Source of the DNA: Stenogyne calaminthoides
Taxonomy: Eukaryota > Streptophyta > Magnoliopsida > Lamiales > Lamiaceae
Assembly (NCBI GenBank): GCA_037126765.1
Contig: JBBCBC010000007.1
Span: 23,383,667-23,447,666 of the forward strand
Length of the DNA stretch: 64,000 nucleotides
Direction: 5' to 3'
Shown here: piece after piece, positions 24,356 to 35,600 of the stretch
Position numbering within the stretch: the first letter of the stretch is position 1
How the letters are laid out: the number at the start of each line of letters is the position of its first letter
The notes under the pieces: model-generated
The model's database searches: none
Told to the model about the DNA's origin: nothing
Seen by the model: the letters and a program-made list of their open reading frames with translations, nothing else
Translations under genes and position numbers: made by a program

Positions 24356-24814
24356 CAGCTGGAGAGCCCATTGATTTTAGGTCTAGGGCTCCTGGCTTAG
24401 AGATCCTTCAAGGCCGCTCTCGCTCCTCACTCCGAAGCTCTGAGGGTGGCTCAGGATTCTAGAAGCTTCTCTACGCCCCTTTTAGGGTCGGGGGAAAATG
24501 AGAGCATCAAGCTTTTAAAATCTCTCTCTCCCCTTCCCAACCTTGGGTTGGCTTAGGGTTATGGTTTATGTAATGGCCTCCGGGTCTTCTTGTACTTGTA
24601 GCTTGTAATACAACTTGTAGCTTGTAATGTAGATCTGACCTCCGGGTCTTTATCAATGAAAAGTTCTGTTATTTCATTGCTGTGTTGCCTCTTCTGACTT
24701 ATGCGAACTGTAGCTTTAAACTTATGTGACTTGCTTGTTGACCGTAGCTTAATCGACTTATAAAGTATAACCTTCCAATCTGATCAGTTCCCCCTTAATC
24801 TGATATATCTTGAA

Positions 24815-24965
24815 CTGATCGGCTTCTTGTCTGATCTTCAGATCGGCTCCTTATCTGATTTTCTGATCGGCTCCTTGTCTGATCTTCAGATCGGATCCTT
24901 GTCTGATCTTCAGATCGGCTCCTTGTCTGATTTTCAGATCGGCTCCTTGTCTGATCGTCTGATCA
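24815..24965. repeat. 24-bp tandem repeat in C' spacer, about 6 copies
   Basis: Units near CTCCTTGTCTGATCTTCAGA followed by TCGG. C has about three copies at 515-600. Confidence 0.8.
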
Positions 24966-25059
24966 GTTGAGATTCCTAACTCAACTGATTCCTCTTAACC
25001 TGGTTAGTCTTTTAACCAACTGGTTCTGGAGATCAGTCCACCAACTATTTCTGGTGCAC

Positions 25060-26584
25060 TTTCTCCGAGATCCAGAAGCCCTAGATCGTTACATAACTCT
25101 CTGAATCTGATCTCAGCTAGCAGCTTAGTTAAAATATCAGCTTTCTGCTAGTCAGTATGGATCTTTTCCATTCTGATATTCTTCTTTTCAACATGATCTC
25201 TAATAAAATGGTGTCTGACATCCACATGCTTTCATCTTGTATGTAGAACAGGATTCTGAGTGATTGCAATAGCACTATTACTGTCACAGAATATAGGTAC
25301 GTTCTTAGCTACGATGTTGTAATCCCTCAGCTGCTGACTTAGCCAGAGCAGTTGGGAACAACAGCTTCCTGCAGCCATATATTCTGCTTCAGTAGTAGAT
25401 GTCACAACTGATGTCTTCTTCTTCGAAAACCAAGAGATCAGTTTATTACCCAGAAACTGACATGTACCTGAGGTTGACTTCTTGTCGATTCTGCAACCTC
25501 CGTAATCAGAGTCAGAATACCCACTAAGCTCTAGATTATCATCTGATGGGTAAAATAAACCAAGGTTTACTGTCCCCTTCAGATACTTGAGAATTCGCTT
25601 AGCTGCTTCTAGGTGGCTTTGCATTGGATTTGCTTTAAATCTGGCACATACACCTACTACAAAAGTGATATCTGGTCTGCTGGCAGTCAGGTATAGTAAA
25701 GATCCAATGAGAGCCCTATATTCTTTCTGATTAGTTTTCTGACCGTCCTCATCTGGATCCATCTTGAACCCGGTCATCATGGGAATTCTGGCTTCCTTAC
25801 AGTGTTGAACTTCAAACTTGGCCAGTAGATTCCTTGTGTACTTCGCCTGGCAGATGAATATCCCCTCTGTACTCTGCTTGACTTGTAAACCCAGAAAGTA
25901 ATTCATCTGACCCATCATAGACATCTCGAACTTCCCTTGCATCAATTTGCTGAACTTCTCACATAGCTTCTTGTTGGGAGATCCGAAGATGATGTCGTCC
26001 ACGTAAATCTAAACCATCGGAATATCTTCTCCATCTTCTATTCTGAATAAGGTTCTGTCCACTATTCCTTTAGTGAAACCGCTGTCTATTTAGAACTGAG
26101 AGAGTGTATCATACCAAGCTCGAGGTGCTTGTTTTAGGCCATAAAGAGCTTTTCTTAAACGGTACACTTGGTTGCCTTTTTCAAAGCCTGGAGGTTGATC
26201 AACATAAACTTCCTCTGCTAGTACCCCGTTTAAGAATGCACTCTTTACATCCATCTGATACACAATGAACCCTCTATGGGCAGCATATTCCAGAAACAGC
26301 CGAATGGCTTCTAGCCGAGCGACTGGGGAAAAGGTCTCATCATAATCAATTCCTTCTGATTGTGAATACCCCTTAGCAACAAGTCTTGCCTTATTCCTGG
26401 TTATGACATTATTCTCATCTCTCTTGTTCTTGAATACCCACTTCGTGCCAATCACGTCTTGATGAGTTGGTCTGTTCACCACTTCCCAAACTTGATTCCT
26501 CTCAAACTGTTCCAGTTCCTCTTGCATGGCTAGAATCCAGCTTGCGTCTTGTAGAGCTTTGTCTACTGTAGTCGGTTCCTTCAA
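25060..26584 (-). pseudogene. pol: Copia reverse transcriptase and RNase H, element C'
   Basis: RVT_2-type reverse transcriptase followed by RNase H. Seen in order: [24 protein letters not shown], the DVKSAFLNG palm motif with its catalytic Asp, [12 protein letters not shown], then IYVDDIIFGSPN carrying the YVDD active site (about 26000), NYFLGLQVKQ, and RNase H with SDSDYGG, SWFSKKKTS and STTEAEYMAA. Stops lie at about 26090 (TAA) and 26009-26011 (CAG to TAG), both before the YVDD, and another in the C-terminal end near 25155. It is otherwise nearly full length. Confidence 0.92.
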
Positions 26585-27034
26585 AGACAGATAACATCAA
26601 TACATGGCACTTTCACCAATCTGATGTCTAGTTTTGACTCTATCAGATGGGTCTCCGATAATCAGATCAGTTGGATGACTGGTAATCCAGGTCCTTCTTT
26701 TCTGATTTGCGCCTATTTGGAGAACATCATCCTCTTCTGATAGTAGTTCATTACTAGTGATTGGGAGTGGTGCGGAATTATGATCCACTTGTTAAGAACA
26801 TGTCTCAGCTGATGTTGGACTCATCATATGCTGATGTCTGTTCGTAGGAACTTCAGGAGTTCCCCCTGAACTAGATGGTTCAGTTGATACTGTCTCAGCT
26901 GTACCAGCTTCTTCACTGACAGTTGTGCGTACCTTAGGGTCTGATTGACCTGGTGAATCAGCAAGATCAAGTTCTGGGATATACACTGTTACGTGTTCAG
27001 ATTCTTTCTCCTTGATACTTAGCTGATCCATTTT
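26585..27034 (-). pseudogene. pol: Integrase-RT linker of C' pol
   Basis: Low-complexity acidic and Ser/Thr-rich linker, with open stretches at 26597-26788 and 26792-27031 separated by stops. Typical of the variable region between integrase and RT in plant copia pol. Confidence 0.75.
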
Positions 27035-28145
27035 CTACGTATCAGGTACCGGTTGATCTGGTACGGCTTGTTCTGAGGCGGCTTTCTCTTGTTCAGAGGA
27101 TGTCTCATCAAAGACCACATGGGGTATTTCTTCCACAACTAGGGTTCGTTTGTTGTATACTCTGAAAGCTTTGCTGGATGAGGAATATCCTATGAATATA
27201 CCCTCATCTGACTTGGCCTCAAAAGTCTTCAACTGACGTTTCCCATTGTTGTGTATGAAACACTTGCACCCAAAAACATGGAAGTAAGAAACACGAGGTT
27301 TTCTGCCTTTCCACAGTTCATAGGGTGTTTTGAAGTGAGTCTTTGTCAGAGAACATCCGTTCTGAGTGTGGCATGCAATGTTGATTGCTTCTGCCCAGAA
27401 ACGGCTTGGTGTCGCATGTTCAGCTAAAATAGTGCGAGCAGCTTCCTTGAGTGTTTCGTTTCTCCGTTCTGCTACTCCATTTTGTTGTGGCGTTCTTGCA
27501 GCTGACGTCTCATGTTGTATACCTAACTCAGTGCAAAAATCAGTAATAAAAGAATTCAGGAATTCTGTACCTTTATCTGATCTGATTTTCACTATGCTAA
27601 CACCCTTTTCGTTTTGTAGTTTCTTGAGCAGCTTGGGTATCTTAGTCGTTGTCTCATTCTTCTTGTACAACCCAGGTAAACTTGGAATAATCATCCACGA
27701 TTACCAGAGTATATTTGCGTCCGCTGAGACTGACTGGTGTAACTGGTCCGAATAGATCCATATGAAGCGATTCAAAGATTTCTCTCTTTGGATCTTTGGT
27801 CCATGTATTCCCTTGAATGAGGCTTTAACTTGTTTTCCCTTCTGACATGCGGCACATGTCTGATCTTTAGAGAATACTTCATTCGGAAGTCCCTCAACCA
27901 AAGGCACCCTAGCTATCTTGTTAAGAGTCTTAAAGTTCAGATGACTCATTCTTTTGTGCCAGAGCCAACTGCTACTCTTGGAACTCTTAACAATTAAGCA
28001 TGCATTCCTTGGACAACTGTTCCAATCTGCTGTGTAGATCGTGCCTTTCCTTGAACCAGTTAGCAAGATTTGTTGAGTAGCTCGATTCCTTATCGTACAC
28101 TGATCACTCGAGAACTCAACACTAAATCCGTTGTCGCAGAATTGT
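27035..28145 (-). pseudogene. pol: GAG-pre-integrase and integrase of C'
   Basis: Inserts the DNA copy into the genome. The zinc-binding pre-integrase part (28145-27770) shows WHKRMSHLN and CAACQKGKQ. The core shows VIVDDYSKFTW (first Asp, about 27700), IRSDKGTEF (second Asp) and QQNGVAERRNET (Glu), so the DDE triad is present. The C-terminal part has YFHVFGCKCFIHNN and EGIFIGYS. A few bases are missing near 27675, shifting the frame. The protein continues across element E: the residues before SQFCDNGF lie at 42440 onward. Confidence 0.9.
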
Positions 28146-28150
28146 GATAT
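28146..28150. repeat. Target site duplication of element E (left)
   Basis: GATAT, repeated at 42435-42439. Removing E and one copy restores the pol reading across the site. Confidence 0.93.
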
Positions 28151-29709
28151 TGTTGGGAAATTTATAGTTTTGATGAAAAGTTCCAAAAACACATGTAATA
28201 GGACCCGATCCGACTTCATTATCATTCTCGATGTTTCCATTATCCTATAGGAAACCAAAGTGATAATGATTGTATAAAACAACCGATGTAATAGATAGGT
28301 CACATATTGAGGGGAACTCAATATGATAGGTCGATTCAAGAATCGAATGTGCCTCGATATCCCTTGAAAGAACGTTAAACCGTAATCGGAAGATCGAATA
28401 TCCTTTGTTGGATAACTCCAACAGGTCATGAAGCTCAAACCTCTAATACTAGAGATCGGATGACTTCGGAAGATAAGACCCGGAAGACCTACATCAAGAG
28501 TCATCAAATAAGCTAAGTCAACAAATTCTAAGACTTTATCGAGATGGGTACCGATTCCGGGCCAGTCTCGATCATATCAACATAAGATGAAAAACGATGT
28601 TTCATCTTATCATACGTCTGCCATCTAAACAAGAAGAATACCAACCTTAGTTGGAGGAACAACACCGCAAAAGCAAAGGCTTCCATCCAATAAGGAAGAG
28701 ACCGTATGAACAGAGCCGATATCGGGATTCGATGTTGCTCTCTCAAACGGCTATAAAATACACATTCACGCCTTCGCCATGCCGCCTCTGGAACGCCACA
28801 TCAAGCTTTGCAAGTCTACCTAAAATAACCTTCAAATTCAAATTGCTCTCCAAACGGCTCTTTGATTTCAAGGTCTATAAATATGGGATCACACTTGAGT
28901 GCAAAACGGAAATGCTTGGACAAACAAAATAATCAAGAAGCTCAAACTATAGTCGATTTCCTTACGAAGAACACAACAACAAGCTTATTTTATATTGTGT
29001 TCATCCCATAAGTTCTTAGCAAGAAATCTTTTCATCTAGCTATTAGGCTGCTTGTACGCAAGGAAAGATTTCATAGTTGGAACTTAAACAACCTTACCCA
29101 AACCCCAAGTTAGGATAAGTTGTTTAGCAAGATTCGATCTAGGGTTTCTAATCTTGATTTAAGGATCGGTTGAGTGAGAACTCTTAAAACATCTGTTGGT
29201 GTCTTGTGTTGGACTAACACACAAAACTAAGTCGGTCGGTTAAGTCGGTTAAGTTGGTGCCTTTTGAAAGGAAGAGGACGAAAACCTCTATTTTCTTGTC
29301 CGAACCACTATAAATCTTAAGTGCCTTCTTAGCTTTGATTAACTGCTCTCACATCGCACAATCTTAAAGCGCATACATATTCTAAGTTAAGATCAGATAG
29401 CACCAAGCTTCTGATCTGATCGGACTTGATATTTCTGTCATCTGATTAAAAAGATAAAACTTGGAATCTGAGTACAAACCCGTTTTCACACGGGTAAAAC
29501 TTAAAAGAGCACACATCGATTAATCGATAGTTACCGAATCGATCTGTTTTTAACAAAGTTCATTAAGTTGGCTATCAGACCAAAAATGATTCACTCGCGC
29601 TCTGATCGGGGCATCTGCTCTCACACCTGATTTAACAAAAAGTTTTTCGTAAGTCTATTCACCCCTCCCTATCTAGACTTAAATGCTCACATAACCCGCT
29701 CGACCTACA
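28151..29709 (+). repeat. 5' LTR of element E
   Basis: 1559 bp, TGTTGGGAAATTTA to CGACCTACA. TATA box TCTATAAATAT at 28874-28884. Compared with the 3' LTR, blocks of identity alternate with scrambled patches. Confidence 0.9.
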
Positions 29710-29711
29710 AG

Positions 29712-29723
29712 TGGTATCGAGCG
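29712..29723 (+). promoter_or_regulatory. Primer binding site of E, one base short
   Basis: TGGTATCGAGCG where TGGTATCAGAGC is expected: one base missing exactly at the CAG. C' has the same form. Confidence 0.8.
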
Positions 29724-29823
29724 GTTGGTTCTTCCACCAATTGACTACGTGTCATTGTGGTCAACTGAACTATCTTGAAAAACCGTTTTTAAAACTCATT
29801 CATTTTCCAAAATCACTTTCGGC

Positions 29824-31730
29824 ATGGATAACACGTCCCGGTATGTATCATGATCTTTCTCAATCGATGAGTATGCAGATTGGCCATATATATATGTCCA
29901 ACCATCTAGATCTCGATCAAGCGCGTAATGATGGAAGTCATCGAGAGGACCCATCATCATTTACTACGATAATCCTGCGAATGGAGGAGATCCGGACTTT
30001 CCCGCGGGAAGTCTTGTGCGAAAAAAGCCCAAACGATGGACGCAGAAGAAAAAAAAACGCATACTCGGACACCATTGCAAGACATATTATCATGAAAACA
30101 ATGGATAAGGTCACCAAAGAAAAGATTAAGTATCTCAAATCTGCGAAAGCAATGTGGGATACTCCGCTTTCTTTCTGCGAGGGAAATGAACAGATAAAAG
30201 ACAGTTGCCTTTCAAGCCGAACCGGTGAAGTTCGAGAAAAAAGAAGATGCCGCCAACTAAACCATCAACGAACTCGATGGAAGAATTACAATGTCTATAA
30301 ACAAGCAACTTGGTAGAGATGTCCGATAAAGATATCAACTATTAGATCCTAAGGTCTCTCACCAAGAAGTGGGACATGAAGGTCACTAGTAATCAAAGAT
30401 TGCCGGGACATTTCAAGAATGAAACCTAGTAGCTTGTTCTTGAAGTCTTAAAGCTCACGAGTTCGACTGATTGAAAGAGGTCAAGGCGATGAAGACGAGG
30501 TGCTCTTTGAAACCTCGACTTCAAAATCGATTCTTTCAAAGCAACCAAGAGCGAACAAAGGCCAATGAACCCATTGGAAATATAATAAGTCAGTTGAGCA
30601 TTTCGCTTCTTTACTGGGAAGCTTGAGAAGTCGGACATATACAACTTGGTAAGTATCAAGATTTTATAAGGACTATCAACATAGCCGAGGATTTAGATAG
30701 GAGATCGCAAAATGATCTCCGAAAGAACCAGATTATGATCGGAGGGATCACTTGAAAGGAAAAGAGATAGTCGATCGTCTTCAATCGATGAGAAGTTCGC
30801 ACCACTTTCGAAAAAGAAAGTCACCTCATAGGGTCATATAATTTAAGAGTGATTCACCCGAAGAAAAAGTTCATTGGATCAAGAGCGTCTTCAATCAGGA
30901 GAAGCCAGTCACTATAGCAATCCCCACTCGACGCCGAGAGAGAGGGAAAAAAAGAACAACAAAAAGAGAACAACGCTATAGAGATTTAGCCATGGTTCAG
31001 CGTCGTCAAATTGACGATTCTTATCTCCCTCTCCGAGGACTCCCACATACCTCTCAGAAGACTTCACCGATTTGATCTCTTGCCGACTTCTATGAAAATG
31101 AAGATCTCATTCTCGCCTCGACGATGATGAACTCGCGATGGCCGGGGAGGACCAAATCTAGGTAACCTCCAAACTCGCTTTCTTCGCTTTACACCGCTAT
31201 CATTAAGACACCTTTCCTTCACCCAAGGCTCTACTCGAAGCAATTGCTTGAAGATCTCTCCAATGCAAGACAGACACTTATGCTATTGTGGATATACGAG
31301 AATGATAAGTCGAGGACTGTAAATAATCGAACAAGCTGTCAAGAAAAATGATCTCGAAAAGCCTCCAACTTAGATCACCAAACCGCCGTATGATGATAAC
31401 CGAGGAATTTAAAATTCTCGAAGTTAAAGCTTCGATCAAAAAGCAGATCAAAGATCGATGGTATCAATTGAGAACTTAAGTCGATGACTTCAAAATCTTG
31501 CAAGCAAAATTCGATGAGCTATTCCGAATGTGAAAGTCCAAATCCTCGAGGATAATCTCGTTTTTGAAATAGAGGTTTTTTCAAAATCATCTAAAACCGC
31601 TCAAGACATGAACGCCTATTTTCGAATAAAGATTGATAAGGAGGACTTGGCTATGAGAAACCCTCCACATCCTCAAAAAGCCCCGATGATTCATCTCGGA
31701 AAAGGTGTAATCGGGCCAATTTAGGAAAAA
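29824..31730 (+). pseudogene. gag: Gag of element E
   Basis: UBN2-type Gag in many broken frames. Matches to C' Gag include SIDEYADW (about 29860), RHIIMKTMDKVTKEKIKYLK (30080-30140), CEGNEQIKDS and, near 31590, QDMNAYFR. No clear zinc knuckle can be read, perhaps because of frame damage. Confidence 0.7.
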
Positions 31731-32202
31731 AGACACACCAAAAGCTAAACTTGTATCTAATAGGGGTAAGAGACCAGTTGAGCGGGGTAAGGCAGTGCCT
31801 AAACCGTAAAGGGAAATGTAAATGGACCCCAACTTGGTAAAGCATCGGTCGAGAAATCAACGGAAGAACCCGGTTCTTAAGAAGAGACCTCAACCCGATC
31901 AACAGATCGGAATCGAAAAGACAACCTACAAAAAGGGAAGTCTAATCGAGACCCGTCCAAGGTCAATTTTAATAAGCCGTAAACAAAAACCATCTATGCG
32001 AAAAGGATATGAATCTTTTGATGGTAGCGATCGTACCTACCCCTATAAATGAAAATTTAGAAATTTTCTTTTGAACCACACCGGATAAAAAAGAAGACAA
32101 ACTGAAAAGTTAAATCATAAGTCTTCTAAGTCATCCAAGGTTCACACAAGTAATCATACAAATCGAAAAAGCATATAAGGATAAGTATGATTATGTTGGC
32201 GG

Positions 32203-33663
32203 TTGGGGAGACAAATCGGGCCTTCCGATCCGATCGATCACAATAGAAGTGCTCTGTTTGTATGGATCCCCAAATCCAAACCTAACCCTCGGGGACCCAA
32301 TCCAAAAGGGTACCTAAAGCCCCGATCCGATTGCGGTTCAAGTGGGTCCGCCAACAAAGGAGGTGTGCAAGCAACTATCCGGTACATCGATAGTGGATGC
32401 TCAAGGCACATATTTTGAAGCAAACATCTCCTCGGTTCCTACATAGAACGAAAGGCCAGCGTGTACTCTTCGGTGATGATAACTTTGGTTATACCAAAGG
32501 GTTGAACCTTAGAGAATGATGATGTACAAATAATGGAGTCTCGTATGTCGAAGGTCCGAAGCACAACCTATTATCGGTTTTTAGATTTTATTAAATGGAT
32601 TCAAGTGTTGAGTTCTCGACTTGGTGCACTATCAAGAATCGAGTCACTCAAATGATTTTGCTAATCGGGTTCAAGAAAAGGACGATCTACTACGGTGATT
32701 GGAAAGTTGTCCAAGAAAATGCGTGCTGATTGTTAAGAGTTCCAAAAGTAGCGGTTGGCTCACAAAAAGAATGAGCCATCTGAACTTTAAAACTCTTAAT
32801 AAGATAAATAGGATGTCTCTAGTGGAAGGACTTCCAATGAAGTGTTCTCAAAGGATCGGACATGTCTTTGCATGTCGGAAGGGAAAACAGTCAAAGCTTC
32901 ATTCAAAGGAATTTACGGACCAAAGATCATCAAGTAATCTTCTTTTGCTTCATATGGATCTGTTTGGACCGATTACGATCGATCTCAACGGACGAAAATA
33001 CACTCTCGTAATCGTGGATGACTATTCCAAGTTTACGGGTTATATTCTTACATAAGAAGAATGAGGCGACAACCAAGATACCCGAGTTGCTAAGAAGATT
33101 ACAAAATGAGAAGGGTGTCGGTAGTAGTAAAAAATCGGATCGATAAAGGTGCGAAATTTACGAACTCTTTTATTATTGATTTTTGCTCTAAGTTTGGTAT
33201 CTGACATGAAACATCACCGCGAGGACGCCTACAACAGAATGGAGTAGGCGAACGCGAAACTTACTCTCAAAAAAGAAGTCTTGATGTTAGTGAACATGAG
33301 ATACCAAACCGTTTTCAAGGTATAATCAACTTTTGCATGCCATATGCGTAATCAGATGTCTCTCGACTAAGGCTCACTACAAAAACACCCTTATGAACTA
33401 TGGAAGGGCGTAAAACCTCGTGTTTCTTACTTCCATGTTTTTTTGGTGTAAGTGTTTCATACAATAATGGGAAAAGTCGGTTGAAGACTTTTGAGGCCAA
33501 GTCCGATGAGGGTATATTTCTGGGTATTCCTCATCTAGCAAAGCTTTCGGGGTCTACAACAAACGAACCCCTAATTGTGGGCTTAAACACCCCATGTAAC
33601 CTTTTGATGAAGCATCTTGATCAAGAGAAATCCTCCTCGAACAAGAAGTACCGATCTACGTAA
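32203..33663 (+). pseudogene. pol: Protease and integrase of element E
   Basis: Aspartic protease motif YIDSGCSRH at about 32387-32415. The pre-integrase part has KRMSHLNFKTLN (about 32770), and the first integrase Asp lies in VIVDDYSKFTG (about 33010-33045). The C-terminal part has EGIFLG and LKTFEAKSD (about 33490-33530). The stretch between is shifted repeatedly. Not functional. Confidence 0.8.
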
Positions 33664-34089
33664 CTCGATATTCGAAAATGGATCATTACGATCAAGGAAA
33701 AAGGATCGAAATATGTATCAATTTACATTCCGGATCTAGCTGATTCACCGGATCAATCTCCTAAGGTACGAACAACTGCCGATGAAAAAAACTGATTCAT
33801 TTGAGAAAGAGTAACCTAACCATCCGCCAGGAACTTCGAAGTTCTCAAACAACATCGACACATGATGAGTCCAACATCAGCTGAGACTTGTTCTTATCAA
33901 GTGGACCATAACCCTGCACCACTCCCAATCGCTAGTAATAAGATTTTATCAGAAACGGACGATGTTCTCAAAACCGACGACAAATCGAATGTAAGGACTG
34001 GATAACCTTGTCATCCAACCGATCGATAATCGGAGACCCGTCGATAAAATTAAAACTAGACATCAGTTGAAAAGTGCCATTTATTCTTT

Positions 34090-35600
34090 GTTATCCTCTA
34101 TGAAGGAACCAACTACAATAGAGGAAGCATTACAAGACAAAAATCGGATTCTAGCCATGCGGGAGGAGCCGAAGCAGTTAGAGAAATGAAGTATGGGAAC
34201 TAGTAGACAGACCAGGTCATCAAGACGTAATTGGCACGAAATGGGTCTTCAAGAACAAGAGAGATGAGAAAAATGTTATCACCAGAAATAAGGCAAGACT
34301 TGTTGCTAAGGGGTATTCACAATCGAAAGAATTGATTACGATGAGACCTTTGCACCATATTACCTTTGAAGCCATTCGGCGCTTTTTTTCGCATATGCTT
34401 CCCACGTAGGGTTCATTTTATATCGATGGACGTAAAGAGTGCTTTCTTAAACGGGGTACTAGCAGAGGAAGTTTATGTCAACAACCTCCGATTTTGAAAA
34501 GGGCAACCAAGTGTATCGTTTAAGAAAAGCTCTTTATGGCAATTCGACAGTTCGCGAGCTGGTATGATACAACTCTCTCGAGTTCTTGATTGAAAGTGGG
34601 TTCACTAAAGGAACGATTAATGTAACCTTATTCGAATATAGAAGATGGAGAAGATATTACGATGGTTCATTTTTACGTGGATCGACATCATATTCGGATC
34701 TCCTAACAAGAGCCTATGTGAAAGATTCAAAGAAACCGATGTAAGGGAAATTCGAGATGTCCATGATGGGTCGATGAATTACTTTCTAGGTCTCCAAGTT
34801 AAACAAAGTCTGAAGGGATATTCATCTCAGCAAAGTACACTAGGAATCTATTGGCTAAGTTTGGAGTTCAAAATAGTAAGGAAGCCAAAATTCCTATGAT
34901 GGTCTATATTCAAGATGGATCGAATGAGGCCGGTCGAAAAACAAATCGAAGGAATATAGGGCTCTCATTGGATCTCTATTATACAAGCGCCAACAACCCG
35001 GATATCACTTTTGAAAGAGGTGTATGTGCGGTTTCAAGCAAATCCAATGATCACCACCTAGAAAGCGACTAAGCGGTTCTTAAGTATCTGAAGGAACAAT
35101 AAACCTTGGTTTATTCTACCCATCGATGATAATCTAGAGCTTAGTGGGTATTCTTTACGATTATGGAGGTTGCAAGATCGAATAAAAATCAACCTCGGGA
35201 ACATGTCATTCTTAGGAAGTAAACCGATCTCGTGGTTTTCAAAGAAGCGGACATCAATTCGCGACATCTACAACTTTGGGGTCATAGGAAGTTGTTGTTC
35301 CCAATCGCTTTCGCTCGATCAAGCAGGATTACAACATTGTAGCTAAAAAGCATCCTATATTCTTAGCGATAATAAAATTATTGCAAATCACTTTCGAAAT
35401 CCGGTTCTACATACAAGATGCAAAATGTGGATGTCGATGACACCACTTTATAAGAGATCACGTTGAAAAGAAGAATATCGAAATGGAAAAGATTCATCTT
35501 ATATACGTATATTATATTCTAACCAAGCCACTAATGAAGATCGATTCCAGAGATTTATGCAATGAGCTAGGACTTCTAGATCTTGGAGAAAAGTCACCTA
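34090..35600 (+). pseudogene. pol: Reverse transcriptase and RNase H of element E
   Basis: Pieces match C' in order: EPTTIEEAL (34105), [10 protein letters not shown] (34230), [13 protein letters not shown] (34440), a damaged YVDD equivalent near 34675, NYFLGLQVKQ (34775), then RNase H fragments up to about 35580. No long open frame remains. Confidence 0.8.

Larger units (their letters stand above)
22768..25059 (-). other. Spacer between pol and ORF3 of C'
   Basis: About 2.3 kb without a sense gene. It carries the antisense ORF (23900-24355), a tandem array (about 24815-24965) and, near 23400, the uninterrupted sequence equivalent to the D insertion site in C. Confidence 0.75.
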
